Assembly (NCBI RefSeq): GCF_000210095.1
Contig: NC_021039.1
Location: forward strand, 2,015,898 to 2,079,897
Length of the DNA stretch: 64,000 nucleotides
Direction: 5' to 3'
Source: Ruminococcus champanellensis 18P13 = JCM 17042
Lineage (GTDB): Bacteria; Bacillota; Clostridia; Oscillospirales; Ruminococcaceae
Shown: positions 1 to 9,283 of the stretch, piece after piece
Numbering within the stretch: position 1 is the first letter of the stretch
How the letters are laid out: each line of letters starts with the position of its first letter
Made by a program: the position numbers and the translations under genes
The notes under the pieces: model-generated
The model's input: the letters and a program-made list of their open reading frames with translations, nothing else
What the model was told of the DNA's origin: nothing
Database searches by the model: none

Positions 1-434
1 TGAAGTATAATGCTGTTCTTTGCGCAGGGATTCTGGGATGGGGCGTTGCGCAGATTCTCAAATTCCTGCTGTATGCAATTGCAAACCATGCTGCCCGGCT
101 GGAGCGGCTGGTGGGTTCCGGGGGCATGCCCAGTTCCCATTCCGGCATGGTCTGTGCTGCACTGGTGGCAACCGGGCGCGTCTGCGGCGTGGACGCACCC
201 TTGTTTGGGGTGATGTTTCTGTTTGCCTGTATCGTCATGTATGATGCCATGAACGTGCGGCAGGCTGCCGGTTTACATGCAAAAATTTTGAATGATCTCA
301 AGCGACGCTTTGCCGATCCGCAGAAATCGGATCGTCCGGACAAGGAACTCAAGGAGTTTCTGGGGCATACCCCGTTGGAGGTGTTCTGCGGGGCATTGCT
401 TGGCATCGCACTCGGCTTTGTGGTTCCCGTATAG
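1..434 (+). CDS. Divergent PAP2 family membrane protein (5' end outside window)
   Basis: The frame is open from base 3 to the stop at 432-434, so the gene is cut by the window edge. A G-G-M-P-S-S-H-S motif near 120-140 matches the conserved core of the divergent PAP2 (DUF212/YuiD) family, which resembles acid phosphatases and haloperoxidases. Hydrophobic segments at both ends suggest a small multi-pass membrane protein. Bases 1-2 are TG followed by AAG, so the true ATG may begin just one base before the window. The gene lies upstream of dxs in the same direction, a common neighbour arrangement in Ruminococcaceae. Its substrate is unknown. Confidence 0.75.
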   Translation, partial: KYNAVLCAGILGWGVAQILKFLLYAIANHAARLERLVGSGGMPSSHSGMVCAALVATGRVCGVDAPLFGVMFLFACIVMYDAMNVRQAAGLHAKILNDLKRRFADPQKSDRPDKELKEFLGHTPLEVFCGALLGIALGFVVPV

Positions 435-484
435 GAATATCGGAAAGCTGAAAAGAGGAATCCGAAAGGGGCGTTCGCTTATCA

Positions 485-2398
485 ATGGATAAGCTGAAAA
501 AGATGGAATCAAAAAAAATTATGGAGGCGCAGGAATCGGTGCATCTGGCGGATCTGCATCTGCCGGAGGATCTGCGGGACTTGAGTTATACCCAGTGCAG
601 ACAGCTTTGCTGTGAGATCCGCACCACTCTGGTCAATACGGTTTCCAAGACCGGGGGACACCTGGCGTCCAATCTGGGCGTGGTGGAGCTGACCATGGCG
701 CTGCATCGCTGCTTTCACTCTCCGGAGGATAAAATCGTCTGGGACGTGGGGCATCAAAGCTATACCCACAAGCTGTTGACGGGGAGATTGGATCGTTTCC
801 CCACCCTGCGGCAGGAAAACGGCATTTCCGGCTTTCCCAAGCCTTCTGAATCTGAGCATGATGCCTTTGTCAGCGGTCATAGCTCTACCTCCATTTCTGT
901 AGCCTGTGGTATGGCTGCGTCCATGCGGCTGAATCAGCAGGATCACTACGCAGTAGCGGTCATCGGAGATGGTGCCATGACCGGCGGTATGGTTTATGAA
1001 GGATTGAACAACGGCGGGAAGGTGCCGGATAATCTGATCGTGATCCTGAATGACAATCATATGTCCATTTCCAAAAACGTGGGGGCGTTGGCAAAATATC
1101 TTGCCTCCATCCGGGGCAAGGAGGGCTACGTCAAGACCAAGTGGGCGGTGGAGCGCACATTGGACAAGACGCCGGTTCTGGGAAAGCCCCTGGCAAAGGT
1201 GCTGAAAACCTCCAAGGACACCCTGCGTAATACCCTGTATCATCAGTCCACGCTGTTTGACAACCTGGGTTTTGTATACCTTGGCCCGGTGAACGGGCAC
1301 AACCTGGAGGAACTGGAGGAGGTACTCCAGGTCGCAAAAAGCTATCACCGTCCCGTGTTGGTGCATGTAAACACGGTGAAGGGCAAGGGCTACATGCCGG
1401 CGGAAAAGAATCCGGGAGAGTATCACGGCATCTCCAAGTTTGATGTCATGACCGGAAATCCGGAGGTTTCGGTGGATACATGTTTTTCCACTGTGTTCGG
1501 GCAGGAGCTTGCTCGGCTGGGCAGGGAGGATCAGCGAATCTGCGCCATTACCGCTGCCATGAAATACGGCACCGGGCTTCAGTTTTTTGCTTCGGAATGT
1601 CGGGATCGGTTCTTTGATGTGGGTATTGCAGAGCAGCATGCAGTGACATTTGCCGCCTCCCTTGCATCCATGGGGCATCTGCCAGTATTTGCTGTGTATT
1701 CCTCCTTTTTACAGCGTGCCTATGACCAGCTGCTTCACGATGTTGCCATCAGCAACCTGCATGTGGTGTTGGGCATTGACCGTGCCGGCATCGTCGGGGA
1801 GGACGGAGAGACCCATCAGGGTCTGTTTGATGTTTCCCTGGTATCTTCCATCCCTAATTCTACGATCTATGCGCCCCTTTGCTATGAGGAACTGCGTACA
1901 TGTCTGAAAAAGGCGCTGTATGAGGACAAGGGGCTTGTCTGTATCCGGTATCCTCGTGGTGTGGATCAGTCCGAGCCTGCTTTCCGTGAACCTTCTCTCA
2001 CCCTGTCCCATTATCGAAAGGGTGGCAGGATTCTGCTGGTGACTTATGGTCGGATCTTCAACGAGATGGTTCGTGCCCAGGTTGCCCTGGCGGCAGAAGG
2101 AATCTGCTGTGACATGCTGCGGTTGACCCGGATTTTCCCGCTTTTGCCCCAGGCTGTTGCAGCGATGCAGGAATACGATCAGGTGATCTTTTTTGAGGAA
2201 GGGGTCAAAACCGGCGGCATTGCTTCCCAGGTGGGGGATGCATTGCTGGAATCCGGCTTTAGAGGACGATATTCCTCTGTTGCGGTACAGGGCTTTGTGA
2301 AACAGGCGTCTGTTGCCGGTAGTCTGGAGCATGCAGGACTGTCTGCCTCAAAAATGTCGGATTATGTAAAAGGAGCGGTTCATGGGCATGCGACTTGA
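485..2398 (+). CDS. dxs: 1-deoxy-D-xylulose-5-phosphate synthase
   Basis: This enzyme joins pyruvate and glyceraldehyde 3-phosphate with thiamine diphosphate, the first step of the non-mevalonate isoprenoid pathway. The 637-residue length is normal. The thiamine-binding motif GDGAMTGG followed by NDNHMSIS is visible, as are GHSSTS in the N-terminal domain and a transketolase-like central domain with EQHAVTFAAS. The first ATG (485) follows an AAAGGGG stretch at a somewhat long spacing; in-frame ATGs at 503 and 521 have no better ribosome site. The stop overlaps tlyA, so the two are probably co-translated. The pathway continues at dxr and ispG near 54-57 kb. Confidence 0.96.
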   Translation: MDKLKKMESKKIMEAQESVHLADLHLPEDLRDLSYTQCRQLCCEIRTTLVNTVSKTGGHLASNLGVVELTMALHRCFHSPEDKIVWDVGHQSYTHKLLTGRLDRFPTLRQENGISGFPKPSESEHDAFVSGHSSTSISVACGMAASMRLNQQDHYAVAVIGDGAMTGGMVYEGLNNGGKVPDNLIVILNDNHMSISKNVGALAKYLASIRGKEGYVKTKWAVERTLDKTPVLGKPLAKVLKTSKDTLRNTLYHQSTLFDNLGFVYLGPVNGHNLEELEEVLQVAKSYHRPVLVHVNTVKGKGYMPAEKNPGEYHGISKFDVMTGNPEVSVDTCFSTVFGQELARLGREDQRICAITAAMKYGTGLQFFASECRDRFFDVGIAEQHAVTFAASLASMGHLPVFAVYSSFLQRAYDQLLHDVAISNLHVVLGIDRAGIVGEDGETHQGLFDVSLVSSIPNSTIYAPLCYEELRTCLKKALYEDKGLVCIRYPRGVDQSEPAFREPSLTLSHYRKGGRILLVTYGRIFNEMVRAQVALAAEGICCDMLRLTRIFPLLPQAVAAMQEYDQVIFFEEGVKTGGIASQVGDALLESGFRGRYSSVAVQGFVKQASVAGSLEHAGLSASKMSDYVKGAVHGHAT

Positions 2399-3167
2399 CA
2401 GCCGGCTTGTGACCCTTGGGCTGGCTTCCAGCCGTGCCAGAGCCAAGGAACTGATCTGCGGCGGACAGATCACGGTAAACGGCGTGCCTGCAAGGAAAGC
2501 TTCTGCTGAAGTATCCGATTCGGATGAGATTCTCTGTACCGGCGGTCAGCTGCCTTTTGTGGGCAGAGGCGGCTTGAAGCTTGCTCACGGGGTGGAACAG
2601 TTCCATATATCCCTTGCCGGGCTGACCTGCCTGGATATCGGTGCATCCACCGGCGGCTTTACGGACTGCATGCTACAAAATGGTGCTGCAAGGGTGTATG
2701 CCCTGGACGTGGGGCACGATCAGCTTGCCCAGAAGCTCCGGCGGGATCTCCGGGTGGTGAACCTGGAGGGGGTGAACATCCGGGATGTGCGTCCGGAGGA
2801 GTTTCCGTCCTTTGATTTTATTGGTACGGATGTTTCCTTCCTGTCCCTTGGGTATGTATTTCCGGCAGCGACCCGGCTTCTGAAGGCGGGTGGAACCATG
2901 ATCGCCCTCATTAAGCCGCAGTTTGAAGCAGGCCCCAAGGCACTCAATAAGCATGGAGTGGTCAAGCAGCCCAAGGATCATTTACACAGCATCGAATCAG
3001 TGCTTGCATCGGCACAGCAGCATCATTTCTCCATACAAGGGCTGATCCCGTCTCCGATCCGGGGCGGCAGCGGCAACCGGGAATATCTGCTGTATCTGAA
3101 AAAGGGCGGGATATCCCGGATGCCGGATGCGGCGGCGGTGGTCAGATGTGCCTTTGAGGCAGAATGA
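2382..3167 (+). CDS. tlyA: TlyA family rRNA (cytidine-2'-O)-methyltransferase
   Basis: An N-terminal S4 RNA-binding domain (about residues 4-65) is followed by an FtsJ-like Rossmann methyltransferase domain with the SAM motif LDIGASTGGFTD near residue 86. The family 2'-O-methylates rRNA and is often mislabelled hemolysin A. Length (261 residues) is typical. The ATG lies 17 bases inside dxs in another frame, with an AAAGGAG ribosome site just before it, so translational coupling is likely. nadK begins 8 bases after the stop. The order dxs-tlyA-nadK-argR-recN is well conserved in Clostridia. Confidence 0.93.
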   Translation: MGMRLDSRLVTLGLASSRARAKELICGGQITVNGVPARKASAEVSDSDEILCTGGQLPFVGRGGLKLAHGVEQFHISLAGLTCLDIGASTGGFTDCMLQNGAARVYALDVGHDQLAQKLRRDLRVVNLEGVNIRDVRPEEFPSFDFIGTDVSFLSLGYVFPAATRLLKAGGTMIALIKPQFEAGPKALNKHGVVKQPKDHLHSIESVLASAQQHHFSIQGLIPSPIRGGSGNREYLLYLKKGGISRMPDAAAVVRCAFEAE

Positions 3168-3175
3168 GGTAACGT

Positions 3176-4036
3176 ATGAAAGTCGTAATCTATCCGAATT
3201 TCCGAAAGCAGTATGCGCCGGAGGTGACACGGGCGGTCTGTCAGGCTCTGCATCAGATGGGGCTGGAGATCGGCGTGGATCAGATCCACCGGAATGCTCT
3301 TGGGGATATTTCTTACATTGACTTTGGTGATCTGTGTGAGATGGCAGAGCAGGCGGAATTTGCGATTGCCATTGGCGGCGATGGAACTATATTAAAATGT
3401 GCCAGAAAGCTGATGCGTTCTGACGTGAAGCTGCTGGGGATCAACACCGGCAGACTGGGCTTTATGGCAGCCCTGGAATCGGATGAGCTGGATCAGCTGC
3501 CCCGGCTGCTGACCGGGGAGTACCGGGTCAGTCAGCGGATGATGCTTCGGGCAGCCCTTTGGCGGGAAGGGAAGGAGATCGGCGTATATACTGCGCTCAA
3601 TGACGTATATGCTTCCCGGTACGGAGGCAGAATGTCGGACTTTTCCGTGTATGCGGACGATTCCCTCATCGGCAGGTACCGGGCGGACGGAGTTGTATTC
3701 AGTACACCCACCGGTTCCACTGCATATTCCCTGTCCGCAGGGGGGCCCATCATTGAGCCGGATCTGTCCTGCATTGAAATGACGCTGATCTGTCCTCACT
3801 CGCTTTTTGCCCGGCCGGTATTGTTTTCGGCGGATCGACGGATCACTCTTGTACCGGAGCATTACAAGACCGCTACACTGAGCCTGAGTGCAGATGGCAA
3901 TGAGTCGGTGGAAATGCAGCCGGAGGATCGGGTGGTGCTCACTCGTTCCAGCCACACAGTTTCTCTGGTTGAAATGACGGACAGTCACTTTTTTGATTCA
4001 CTGAACGGCAAGATGATGCACGCTTTGAAGGAATAA
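3176..4036 (+). CDS. nadK: NAD kinase
   Basis: The protein phosphorylates NAD to NADP in the cytosol. It shows the family's GGDGT motif near residue 66, NTGRLGF about 20 residues later, and the GSTAYSLSAGGPI segment that forms the active site. The 286-residue length is usual. The ATG is preceded by GAGGTAAC at a short spacing. It sits between tlyA and argR in a tightly packed operon with gaps of 8 and 13 bases. Confidence 0.95.
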   Translation: MKVVIYPNFRKQYAPEVTRAVCQALHQMGLEIGVDQIHRNALGDISYIDFGDLCEMAEQAEFAIAIGGDGTILKCARKLMRSDVKLLGINTGRLGFMAALESDELDQLPRLLTGEYRVSQRMMLRAALWREGKEIGVYTALNDVYASRYGGRMSDFSVYADDSLIGRYRADGVVFSTPTGSTAYSLSAGGPIIEPDLSCIEMTLICPHSLFARPVLFSADRRITLVPEHYKTATLSLSADGNESVEMQPEDRVVLTRSSHTVSLVEMTDSHFFDSLNGKMMHALKE

Positions 4037-4049
4037 TGCGAGGGAAGTC

Positions 4050-4487
4050 ATGAAAAACAGACGACAGAAAAAAATTCTGGAGCTGATTGCTGCGGCGGAT
4101 GTGGATACCCAGGAGGCTTTGCAGAAAATGCTCATCAACTGTGGCTTTCCGGTGACCCAGGCAACCATATCCAGGGACATCCGGGAACTGAAACTGATGA
4201 AGACAAGCGCTCCCAATGGAGGATACCGCTATGTGACGCCGGACAGCAGTACCGCAAGACGAAGCCTACTGACGGATACAGTGATCGGCGTGGATTATGC
4301 CATGAACACAGTGGTGATCAAATGCCACACCGGCATGGCTCAGGCGGCATGTGCCGCGCTGGACATGATGCAGCATGCAGACATTGTGGGAACCCTTGCC
4401 GGAGATGATACGATTTTTGTTCTCACCCGTACAGAGCAGAATGCGGCTGATCTGACGGAAGCATTAAAAGCTATGATTTGGGGGTAA
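4050..4487 (+). CDS. argR: Arginine repressor ArgR
   Basis: An N-terminal winged-helix DNA-binding domain (about residues 1-70, with the conserved TQATISRDI core) is followed by an oligomerisation and arginine-binding domain. At 145 residues it is close to B. subtilis AhrC in length. ArgR represses arginine synthesis genes when arginine is plentiful. Its position directly before recN is a conserved Firmicutes arrangement with no obvious functional link. No arginine genes or clear ARG boxes were seen in the window, so its targets are elsewhere. Confidence 0.94.
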   Translation: MKNRRQKKILELIAAADVDTQEALQKMLINCGFPVTQATISRDIRELKLMKTSAPNGGYRYVTPDSSTARRSLLTDTVIGVDYAMNTVVIKCHTGMAQAACAALDMMQHADIVGTLAGDDTIFVLTRTEQNAADLTEALKAMIWG

Positions 4488-4491
4488 TGGG

Positions 4492-6156
4492 ATGCTCAAG
4501 GAGCTGTATATTGAGAATCTGGCAGTGATCGCCCGTGCCGCCATTCCTTTTGATACCAAGCTGAATGTGTTTACCGGTGAAACCGGCGCCGGGAAATCCA
4601 TTCTCATTCACGGGATCAATGCGGTACTTGGCCAGCGTGTAACCAAGGATCTTGTCCGGACCGGCTGCGACCGGGCAGTCATCACTGCTCTGTTTACGGA
4701 TCTGTCGGATGCTACCCGTCAGGTGCTGGATGACCTGGGGATCTCCTATGAAGAGGATGGGATTACCTTGACCAGAGAAATTCTGGCGGACGGGGGGAGC
4801 GTAGCACGGATCAATCAGCGAACCGCTACGGTATCCGCACTCCGGGAGATCGGCAGTACGCTGATTACCATTCACGGGCAGCACGACAACCAGATTCTTT
4901 TAGAACCGGAGCGGCATTTGCACATTCTGGATGCTTTTGGCGGTGACACCAGCAGGCTTGCAGATTATCAGGACAGCTTCCGGGAGCTGCAATCCCTGGC
5001 ACGGCGTCTGGGTACCCTGCGGAAAGCGGAGCAGAACCAGGAGCAGCGGATGCAGTACCTGCGCACTTTGGTGCGGGATGTCGGAGCTTTGGAGCTTGCT
5101 TCCGGGGAGGATGCGGAACTGGAGGCGGAATATCAGGTTCTGCTCCACGGCAAGCAGATTGCCCAGAGCATGCAGAATGCCCTTGCACTGCTCAATGAGC
5201 CGGAGGCGGGTCTGGAGCAGCTTCAGACAGCGGAGGAGCAGCTTCAGGATGGAGCTGTCTTGTATCCGGCAATGGGTACCTTGGCTGAACGGATGACCGC
5301 AGTGCGCATTGAAACAGAGGATATCGCCTCCGAGCTTTCGGATCTGTTGGATGGGCTGGATCTGGATGGTGCCCGTTTTGCACAGGTCAGTGCCCGGCGG
5401 GATGCCATTGCAGCGCTTAAGCGTCGGTATCAGTGCGATGCAGAGGAGCTTCTGCAAAAATATGAGGCGGCAGTGCAGGAGTTGCAGAGCTATTCCAGTG
5501 CTGCAGAGGAGATCCGGGGACTGACGGAGCAAAAGTCCGCATTGCTCCAGGTCGTCACGGAAAAGGCGAAGGCGCTTTCCAATTACCGGGCGACCCTGGC
5601 AAAGCAGTTTGTGCAGCGCGTGGGGCAGGAGCTTGCGTTTCTGGACATGCCCCAGGTACAGCTGGCAGTACAGTTTACGCCGGGTAAGCTGACCATGCAT
5701 GGCATGGAAACTGCGGAGTTTTTGATCTCCGCCAATGCGGGAGAACCCCCGAAGCCCATTGCCAAGATCGCATCCGGAGGCGAGCTGTCCCGAATGATGC
5801 TGGCACTGAAGGCGGTGGTAGGAGATCGGGACGAGATCCCCACCATGATCTTTGATGAGATCGATACCGGCGTCAGCGGCAGGGCGGCACAGAAGATCGG
5901 TATCAAGCTGCGGCAGATCGGCAGCATGCGGCAGGTGCTTTGTGTGACCCATCTGTCCCAGATCGCAGTCATGGCGGAGCATCATTTGCTGATTGAAAAG
6001 CGTACAGTGCAGAACCGGACGGAAACCTCGGTTACGGTGCTGGACTTTGCCGGACGTGTGCGGGAAATCGCACGGATTATGGGTGGCGAGAATCCCAGCA
6101 GGTTGATGCTGGAAACAGCAGAGGCAGAGCTGCGCTCCGCAATGCAGAAGCCGTAG
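4492..6156 (+). CDS. recN: DNA repair protein RecN
   Basis: This is an SMC-like ATPase that acts early at double-strand breaks. The Walker A motif GETGAGKS lies near residue 28. Two long Leu/Glu/Gln-rich coiled-coil stretches occupy the middle. The C-terminal ATPase half carries the signature SGGELSRMMLA and the Walker B segment IFDEIDTGVSG. The 554-residue length is typical. It begins 4 bases after the argR stop and closes the dxs-to-recN operon. Confidence 0.95.
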   Translation: MLKELYIENLAVIARAAIPFDTKLNVFTGETGAGKSILIHGINAVLGQRVTKDLVRTGCDRAVITALFTDLSDATRQVLDDLGISYEEDGITLTREILADGGSVARINQRTATVSALREIGSTLITIHGQHDNQILLEPERHLHILDAFGGDTSRLADYQDSFRELQSLARRLGTLRKAEQNQEQRMQYLRTLVRDVGALELASGEDAELEAEYQVLLHGKQIAQSMQNALALLNEPEAGLEQLQTAEEQLQDGAVLYPAMGTLAERMTAVRIETEDIASELSDLLDGLDLDGARFAQVSARRDAIAALKRRYQCDAEELLQKYEAAVQELQSYSSAAEEIRGLTEQKSALLQVVTEKAKALSNYRATLAKQFVQRVGQELAFLDMPQVQLAVQFTPGKLTMHGMETAEFLISANAGEPPKPIAKIASGGELSRMMLALKAVVGDRDEIPTMIFDEIDTGVSGRAAQKIGIKLRQIGSMRQVLCVTHLSQIAVMAEHHLLIEKRTVQNRTETSVTVLDFAGRVREIARIMGGENPSRLMLETAEAELRSAMQKP

Positions 6157-6230
6157 TTGATGTACTACAGCATTGCGATAAGGCATTGCCCAGACGGCAG
6201 TGAACCATTGTTAGACAGTTGGAGGCTTAA

Positions 6231-6770
6231 ATGTTAGGCGTATACATGGCGTTGCTGGAGACGGAGGAGGACCGGGAACGGTTTGACAAGCTCTACCGCC
6301 AACATCGGGAGCAGCTGTTTCGGATTGCATTGAGCGTGATGAAGGATATTTGTTCAGCGGAGGATGTTGTTTCTGAAGTTTTCATGATCATTGCAAAAAA
6401 CTTTTCAGCACTCCGGAAAAAAACAGACCGGGAGTTGTTTGGATATATTGCGATCATCACCCGGAATCGGGCGATCGATATATATCGGCGGCAAAAAAGT
6501 GAAGCGGAAACCGTTACCTTTGATGAGGCATACAGCCAAACAGAACTTATGCAGAATGCACCTACCGGAGAAACGGATGAAGCGGTGAAGCTGATTCTGC
6601 GGCTTTCTGAAGAACATCGGGATATTCTGATACTGAAGTATTACTACGGTTTTTCTATGCATGAGGTTGCGGACATGTTGAAGCTGCCCTATGATACGGT
6701 CAAGTCCCGGATGAAACGTGCCAAAAAGTTGTTGAAGGATGAATTGAACAAAGCGGCAAAAAAAGCCTGA
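6231..6770 (+). CDS. ECF-like sigma-70 family RNA polymerase sigma factor (orphan)
   Basis: Region 2 (about residues 20-85, with DVVSEVF and NRAIDIYRR) and region 4 (about 120-170, with ILKYYYGFSMHEVADML and TVKSRMKRAKK) are both visible, and no region 3 or 1.1 is present. GGAGG lies 8 bases before the ATG at 6231; an ATG at 6246 is an alternative. No anti-sigma gene follows: the next gene is convergent. The N-terminus (ML-x-x-Y-M-A-x-L) resembles that of the second sigma factor at 22456, so the two look like paralogues. Its regulon cannot be told from this window. Confidence 0.88.
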   Translation: MLGVYMALLETEEDRERFDKLYRQHREQLFRIALSVMKDICSAEDVVSEVFMIIAKNFSALRKKTDRELFGYIAIITRNRAIDIYRRQKSEAETVTFDEAYSQTELMQNAPTGETDEAVKLILRLSEEHRDILILKYYYGFSMHEVADMLKLPYDTVKSRMKRAKKLLKDELNKAAKKA

Positions 6771-6803
6771 GAAGAATCCAAGCTGGAGCTTCTCAGGCTT
6801 TTT
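6761..6803. terminator. Bidirectional rho-independent terminator
   Basis: A perfect 14-base-pair stem (6761-6774 with 6789-6802) encloses a 14-base loop, with A-rich sequence on the left and a T run on the right. The sigma-factor stop codon lies inside the left arm. It can end both the sigma-factor transcript and the convergent metal-efflux operon. Confidence 0.9.
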
Positions 6804-6815
6804 GTGGTATTGTCC

Positions 6816-8669
6816 TTATGCTTCTCCACGGTAGGTGAGGGCACGCATTGCGTTCAGAATGGCAAGAACGGATACGCCCACGTCAGCAAATACAGCCTCC
6901 CACATGTTGGATAAGCCAACGGCTGCAAGAATCAGAACCAGCGCCTTCACCGCAAGCGCAAAGATGATATTCTGCCGGACGATTTGCGTGGTGCGCCGGG
7001 CAATGCGAATGGCAACCGGGATTTTGGAGGGCTGATCGTCCATCAGCACCACATCCGCCGCTTCAATAGCTGCATCCGTTCCCATGGCGCCCATGGCAAT
7101 GCCAAGATCCGCCCGGGTCAGAACAGGCGCATCGTTGATGCCGTCCCCCACAAACAACAGGTTCCGCTTCGGACGCTTCTGACGGAGCAGTTCCTCCATC
7201 CGATCCACCTTATCCGATGGCAGCAGCTGTGTGTAAACCTCATCCATGCCAAGCCGCTTTGCAGTCTGGGTGCCGATTTCCTTAGCATCTCCGGTAAGCA
7301 TGACGGTTTTGGAGATGCCCAGTTCCCGTAACTGCTTGATGGCTTCTGCCGCATCCGGCTTGACCTCGTCAGAGATCACCAGATGTCCCGCATAGATCCC
7401 GTCAATGGCGAGATGCACAGTGGTGCCCACATGGTGGCAGGGGTGCCAGCCGATGCCCTGCTGCTCCATTAACTTGTCGTTGCCGGCATATACTTGCTTG
7501 CCGTCAATGACTGCGTGAATTCCGTGACCGGAGATTTCCTCCACGTTTTCGATCCGGGAACGATCGATCACAACGCCGTATGCTTCCCGAATGGATTTTG
7601 CAATGGGGTGGTCAGAGTAACATTCTGCGTAAGCCGCATACTCCAGAAGCTGACTTTGGGAAATCTGATCCGGATGAATGGCAGTTACGTTGAACACGCC
7701 CCGGGTCAGAGTGCCCGTTTTATCAAATACTACGATATCTGCCGCAGCGAGAGCTTCCAGGTAATTGCCGCCCTTGACCAGGATCCCCTGCCGGGATGCA
7801 CCGCCAATACCGCCGAAAAAGCTCAGCGGAACGGAAATAATCAGCGCGCAGGGGCAGGATACCACCAGGAAGATCAGTGCCCGGTGCAGCCAGTTGACCC
7901 AGTCACCGCCGGTTACAAGAGGCGGAATCAAAGCCAGCAGCAGTGCTGCAATCACCACACAGGGAGTATAATACTTGGAGAACTTTGTAATGAAATTCTC
8001 GGAGGCTGCTTTTTTGCTGCTTGCATTTTCCACCAGCTGCAGGATCTTGGATACGGTGGATTCTCCAAATGCGTGGGTCACATGAATCCGCAGCAAACCA
8101 CTTTCGTTGATGCAGCCGCTGATAACATCATCACCAACCGTTACGCTTCGGGGAACGGATTCACCGGTCAGCGCAGCCGTATCCAGTGTGGAGCAGCCCT
8201 CCAGTACGATCCCATCCAGAGGAACTCGTTCGCCGGGCTTTACCACAATGGTGTCTCCGATGGCAACCTGATCCGGATCCACTTTTTTCAGTTCACCGTT
8301 CTGCTCCAGATTTGCATAGTCCGGTCGGATGTCCATCAGAGACGCAATGGATTTCCGGGATTTGCCCACCGCATAGCTTTCAAACAGCTCACCGATCCGG
8401 TTGAACAGCATAACTACCACCGCTTCCGGATACTGCTGGGTACCGATGGCGCCTACGGTGGCAAGCATCATCAAGAAGTTTTCGTCAAAAACCTGACCGT
8501 GGGCAATGTTCCGCAGTGCTTTGAGGATCACGTCCCAACCGATCAGGAAGTATGGCACAAGGAATACTACAAGACGCAGCCAACCGGTTACGGGCAGCAG
8601 CTCAGCCACCAAAAACAGCACTGTTGTAATCAGGATGCGATATAGAATACGCTTTTGCTTCCGGGTCAT
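6816..8669 (-). CDS. Heavy-metal translocating P1B-type ATPase (Zn/Cd/Pb class)
   Basis: This membrane pump exports divalent soft metals using ATP. The CPC metal site (SCPCALIISVPL), the phosphorylation site DKTGTLT and the hinge GDGINDAP are all present. A Lys in the penultimate membrane helix and the D-V-G of FADVGVSVLA in the last helix mark the P1B-2 class, which transports Zn, Cd and Pb. The 617-residue protein lacks an N-terminal metal-binding domain; a separate HMA protein is encoded just upstream. AGGAGGGG lies before the ATG. It is the last gene of the operon controlled by the CadC-like repressor. Confidence 0.93.
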   Translation of the reverse strand: MTRKQKRILYRILITTVLFLVAELLPVTGWLRLVVFLVPYFLIGWDVILKALRNIAHGQVFDENFLMMLATVGAIGTQQYPEAVVVMLFNRIGELFESYAVGKSRKSIASLMDIRPDYANLEQNGELKKVDPDQVAIGDTIVVKPGERVPLDGIVLEGCSTLDTAALTGESVPRSVTVGDDVISGCINESGLLRIHVTHAFGESTVSKILQLVENASSKKAASENFITKFSKYYTPCVVIAALLLALIPPLVTGGDWVNWLHRALIFLVVSCPCALIISVPLSFFGGIGGASRQGILVKGGNYLEALAAADIVVFDKTGTLTRGVFNVTAIHPDQISQSQLLEYAAYAECYSDHPIAKSIREAYGVVIDRSRIENVEEISGHGIHAVIDGKQVYAGNDKLMEQQGIGWHPCHHVGTTVHLAIDGIYAGHLVISDEVKPDAAEAIKQLRELGISKTVMLTGDAKEIGTQTAKRLGMDEVYTQLLPSDKVDRMEELLRQKRPKRNLLFVGDGINDAPVLTRADLGIAMGAMGTDAAIEAADVVLMDDQPSKIPVAIRIARRTTQIVRQNIIFALAVKALVLILAAVGLSNMWEAVFADVGVSVLAILNAMRALTYRGEA

Positions 8670-8680
8670 AAAAACCCCTC

Positions 8681-8899
8681 CTACATGATGATTTCGCAGT
8701 CAGGTTCAATTTTGTGACAAGCCTTGACCACCTGCTTCATGATCTTATTGAAGGATGCATCATCCGCAGTGATGGTCATCTTTTGCAGCAGGAAATTTAC
8801 CTCTGCGTCTGTAACACCGTCGATTTTCAGAATAGCGTCCTGCATTTTTGCTGCGCAGTTTGCGCAATCCAGATCTTCTAGCTGAAATACCTTTTTCAT
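8681..8899 (-). CDS. Small heavy-metal-associated (HMA) domain protein
   Basis: This 72-residue protein is a single HMA fold with the metal-binding motif DCANCA near residue 10 and the usual beta-alpha-beta-beta-alpha-beta spacing. It probably passes Zn or Cd to the ATPase encoded 11 bases downstream, or acts as its detached N-terminal domain, since that ATPase has none. A GGAGG site precedes the ATG. The extra acidic residue before DCANC and the late Cys and His residues (KACHKIEPDCE) fit Zn/Cd rather than Cu, but this is inference. Confidence 0.88.
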   Translation of the reverse strand: MKKVFQLEDLDCANCAAKMQDAILKIDGVTDAEVNFLLQKMTITADDASFNKIMKQVVKACHKIEPDCEIIM

Positions 8900-8911
8900 C
8901 GTGATATCCTC

Positions 8912-9268
8912 CTACTCACAAATGTGTTCCATGCCCTGGGCAATGATTTTAGTCACATGCTCATCGGACAGGGAATAGAATGCGTTTTTGCCTTCCTTGC
9001 GAAATTTTACAAGCTTGTTGGCTTTGAGTACACGAAGCTGATGGGAAACGGCGGTCTGGGTTACACCCAGAAGCTGCGCAATGTCGCATACGCACATTTC
9101 GCACTCGAACAATGCGTACAGGATTTTGATCCGGGTGGTGTCCCCGAAGACCTTGAACAGCTCTGCCAGGTCGTATAGGATCTCATCGTCCGGCATATCC
9201 TGGTACACCTTATTCACAGTATCCTGGTGTACGCACAGGAACTCACTGCGTTCGTCCTTCATCTCCAT
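8912..9268 (-). CDS. ArsR/SmtB family metal-sensing repressor (CadC-like)
   Basis: A winged-helix domain of the ArsR/SmtB type covers most of the protein. The helix-3 motif E-C-E-M-C-V-C-D and an upstream Cys (FLCVHQ) match the metal site of CadC-type sensors of Cd, Pb and Zn. It is the first gene of the efflux operon. The frame opens further upstream with an ATG at 9286, but that codon lies inside the probable operator. The ATG at 9268 has AGAGG 10 bases before it and is preferred. Metal binding should release the operator and turn on the pump. Confidence 0.88.
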   Translation of the reverse strand: MEMKDERSEFLCVHQDTVNKVYQDMPDDEILYDLAELFKVFGDTTRIKILYALFECEMCVCDIAQLLGVTQTAVSHQLRVLKANKLVKFRKEGKNAFYSLSDEHVTKIIAQGMEHICE

Positions 9269-9283
9269 GTCATCACATCCTCT

